Source of the DNA: Bacteroidales bacterium
GTDB lineage: Bacteria > Bacteroidota > Bacteroidia > Bacteroidales > Bacteroidaceae
Direction of reading: 5' to 3'
Assembly: GCA_029218405.1 (NCBI GenBank)
Contig: JAQXRG010000145.1
Location: 1-51,239, forward strand
DNA length: 51,239 nucleotides
The first letter of the stretch is position 1; each line of letters opens with the position of its first letter. Below the pieces are notes generated by a model, which was not told the origin of the DNA, searched no databases, and saw only the letters and a program-made list of their open reading frames with translations. A program made the translations under genes and the position numbers. This document shows positions 50,425-51,239 of this stretch, piece by piece.

Positions 50425-51239
50425 ATGGAAGAATCCAAAAAAGGAAAAATACTCTTGGTTGACGACAATGAAGATGTCCTCTTGTCTCTCAACCTTCTGC
50501 TGAAACCTCGTGTCGAAGCTATCAGAGCTATAACTAAGCCAGAACGAATCATAGAGTTCATGGATAGCTTTGCCCCTGATGTTATACTTCTCGACATGAA
50601 CTTCCGCCGTGATGCTATCAGTGGTGAAGAAGGCTACGAATGGCTTGAAGCAATATTGAAACATAATCCGAGAAGCGTGGTGCTGTTCATCACGGCATAT
50701 GTAGATACGGAGAAGGCGGTTCGTGCCATCAAGGCAGGAGCCATAGATTTCATTCCTAAACCATGGGACAAACAAAAGATGCTCGACACTGTGCACAGTG
50801 CCATCGAGTTGAGTTATAGCCGACAAGGGCGAGAAGCAGTACAGTCGGTTCAAGACGAGACTTTCAGTCGCATGATAGGCGAGTGCCCTGCCATAATTGA
50901 AATGAAACGTCAGATAGCACGAGTGGCGGTTACAGATGCCAATGTTCTGATAACAGGCGAGAACGGCACAGGCAAGGACGTGGCAGCTCACGCACTTCAC
51001 GAACTCTCGACTCGCAGCGACAAGCAATTCGTCTGCATCGACCTTGGTTGCATTCCTGAAACATTGTTTGAAAGCGAGCTATTTGGCTATGAGAAGGGAG
51101 CCTTTACCGATGCCAAGACCTCAAAGGAGGGACGAGTAGAGTCTGCGGATGGCGGCACATTGTTCCTTGACGAGATAGGCAACCTTTCCGCTCAGACTCA
51201 GCAGAAACTGCTAACGGTCATTGAGAAACGAGTGGTGTC
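50425..51239 (+). CDS. Sigma-54-type response regulator (NtrC family), partial
   Basis: The first 271 codons are in the window; the 3' end is missing. The receiver domain (about 8-130) has the acidic pair VDDNED, the phospho-acceptor Asp in VILLDMNF, the TAY switch and the Lys in IPKPWDK. The AAA+ domain follows (from about 155): Walker A TGENGTGKD, then GAFTDA at residues 225-230 where most sigma-54 activators have GAFTGA, and Walker B GGTLFLDEIG. The ATG at 50425 gives MEESKKGKILLVDDN. A histidine kinase would be expected to the right. It lies 78 bp after the AlbA_2-type gene, behind the repeat cluster. Confidence 0.92.
   Translation, partial: MEESKKGKILLVDDNEDVLLSLNLLLKPRVEAIRAITKPERIIEFMDSFAPDVILLDMNFRRDAISGEEGYEWLEAILKHNPRSVVLFITAYVDTEKAVRAIKAGAIDFIPKPWDKQKMLDTVHSAIELSYSRQGREAVQSVQDETFSRMIGECPAIIEMKRQIARVAVTDANVLITGENGTGKDVAAHALHELSTRSDKQFVCIDLGCIPETLFESELFGYEKGAFTDAKTSKEGRVESADGGTLFLDEIGNLSAQTQQKLLTVIEKRVV

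Overview
The window comes from a Bacteroidales chromosome, most likely Bacteroides or Phocaeicola. The evidence is the set of Bacteroidota-type protein families (GH110 and GH97 glycosidases, DUF5020 and DUF6242 proteins, paired OmpH/Skp chaperones next to BamA), the absence of clear Shine-Dalgarno sites, and many copies of the Bacteroides -7 promoter element TAnnTTTG just upstream of genes. Most of the window is a core chromosomal backbone. Accessory or decaying DNA lies at both ends and at a few internal points.

Layout. 1-1000: the 3' end of an IS3-type transposase, a repeat-rich non-coding stretch, and a truncated 3' fragment of ispG. 1033-6423: an intact GH110 alpha-1,3-galactosidase, a GH97 pseudogene and a periplasmic S41 protease. 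6680-6928: three tandem tRNA-Asn genes. 7117-9830: a xanthine salvage block (xpt, NCS2 permease, possible outer-membrane channel). 9870-16825: a leftward envelope cluster (DUF6242 lipoprotein, uppS, bamA, two ompH genes, murI). 16980-22690: ribD facing prmC-recX-comF, then pyrE, a SRPBCC protein and argH. 22777-22945: tRNA-Gly and tRNA-Leu. 23017-31146: an SDR oxidoreductase, two EamA transporters and, between the transporters, a leftward five-gene operon (SLC13 permease, STAS antagonist, SpoIIE phosphatase, RsbW-like kinase, RelA/SpoT-type synthetase). 31387-41569: a surface C11 protease, a REP/BIME-like palindrome, a ppk-ppx chimera, an S66 carboxypeptidase, a degenerate TPR histidine kinase, comM, a cysteine-less thioredoxin-fold lipoprotein and an OmpA/TPR lipoprotein. 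41734-46901: xerD facing aroQ-pyk-methyltransferase-rbfA-LolC/E permease. 46905-51239: an Rpn-family nuclease, then AT-rich DNA with a small HTH regulator, an AlbA_2/Schlafen-type ATP-binding protein and the start of a sigma-54-type response regulator.

How the genes work together. The bamA/ompH/uppS/murI group supports outer-membrane protein assembly and peptidoglycan precursor supply. The xpt block could import and salvage xanthine across both membranes. The five-gene operon combines a Cache-domain sensor phosphatase, an anti-sigma-type kinase and its antagonist (a partner-switching module) with a probable alarmone synthetase and a transporter. It is the best candidate here for a signalling circuit that is not well described. 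The strongest signs of genome remodelling are the broken ispG and GH97 genes, the in-frame ppk-ppx fusion and the repeat arrays near 269-498, 33280-33408, 35339-35497 and 50330-50391.
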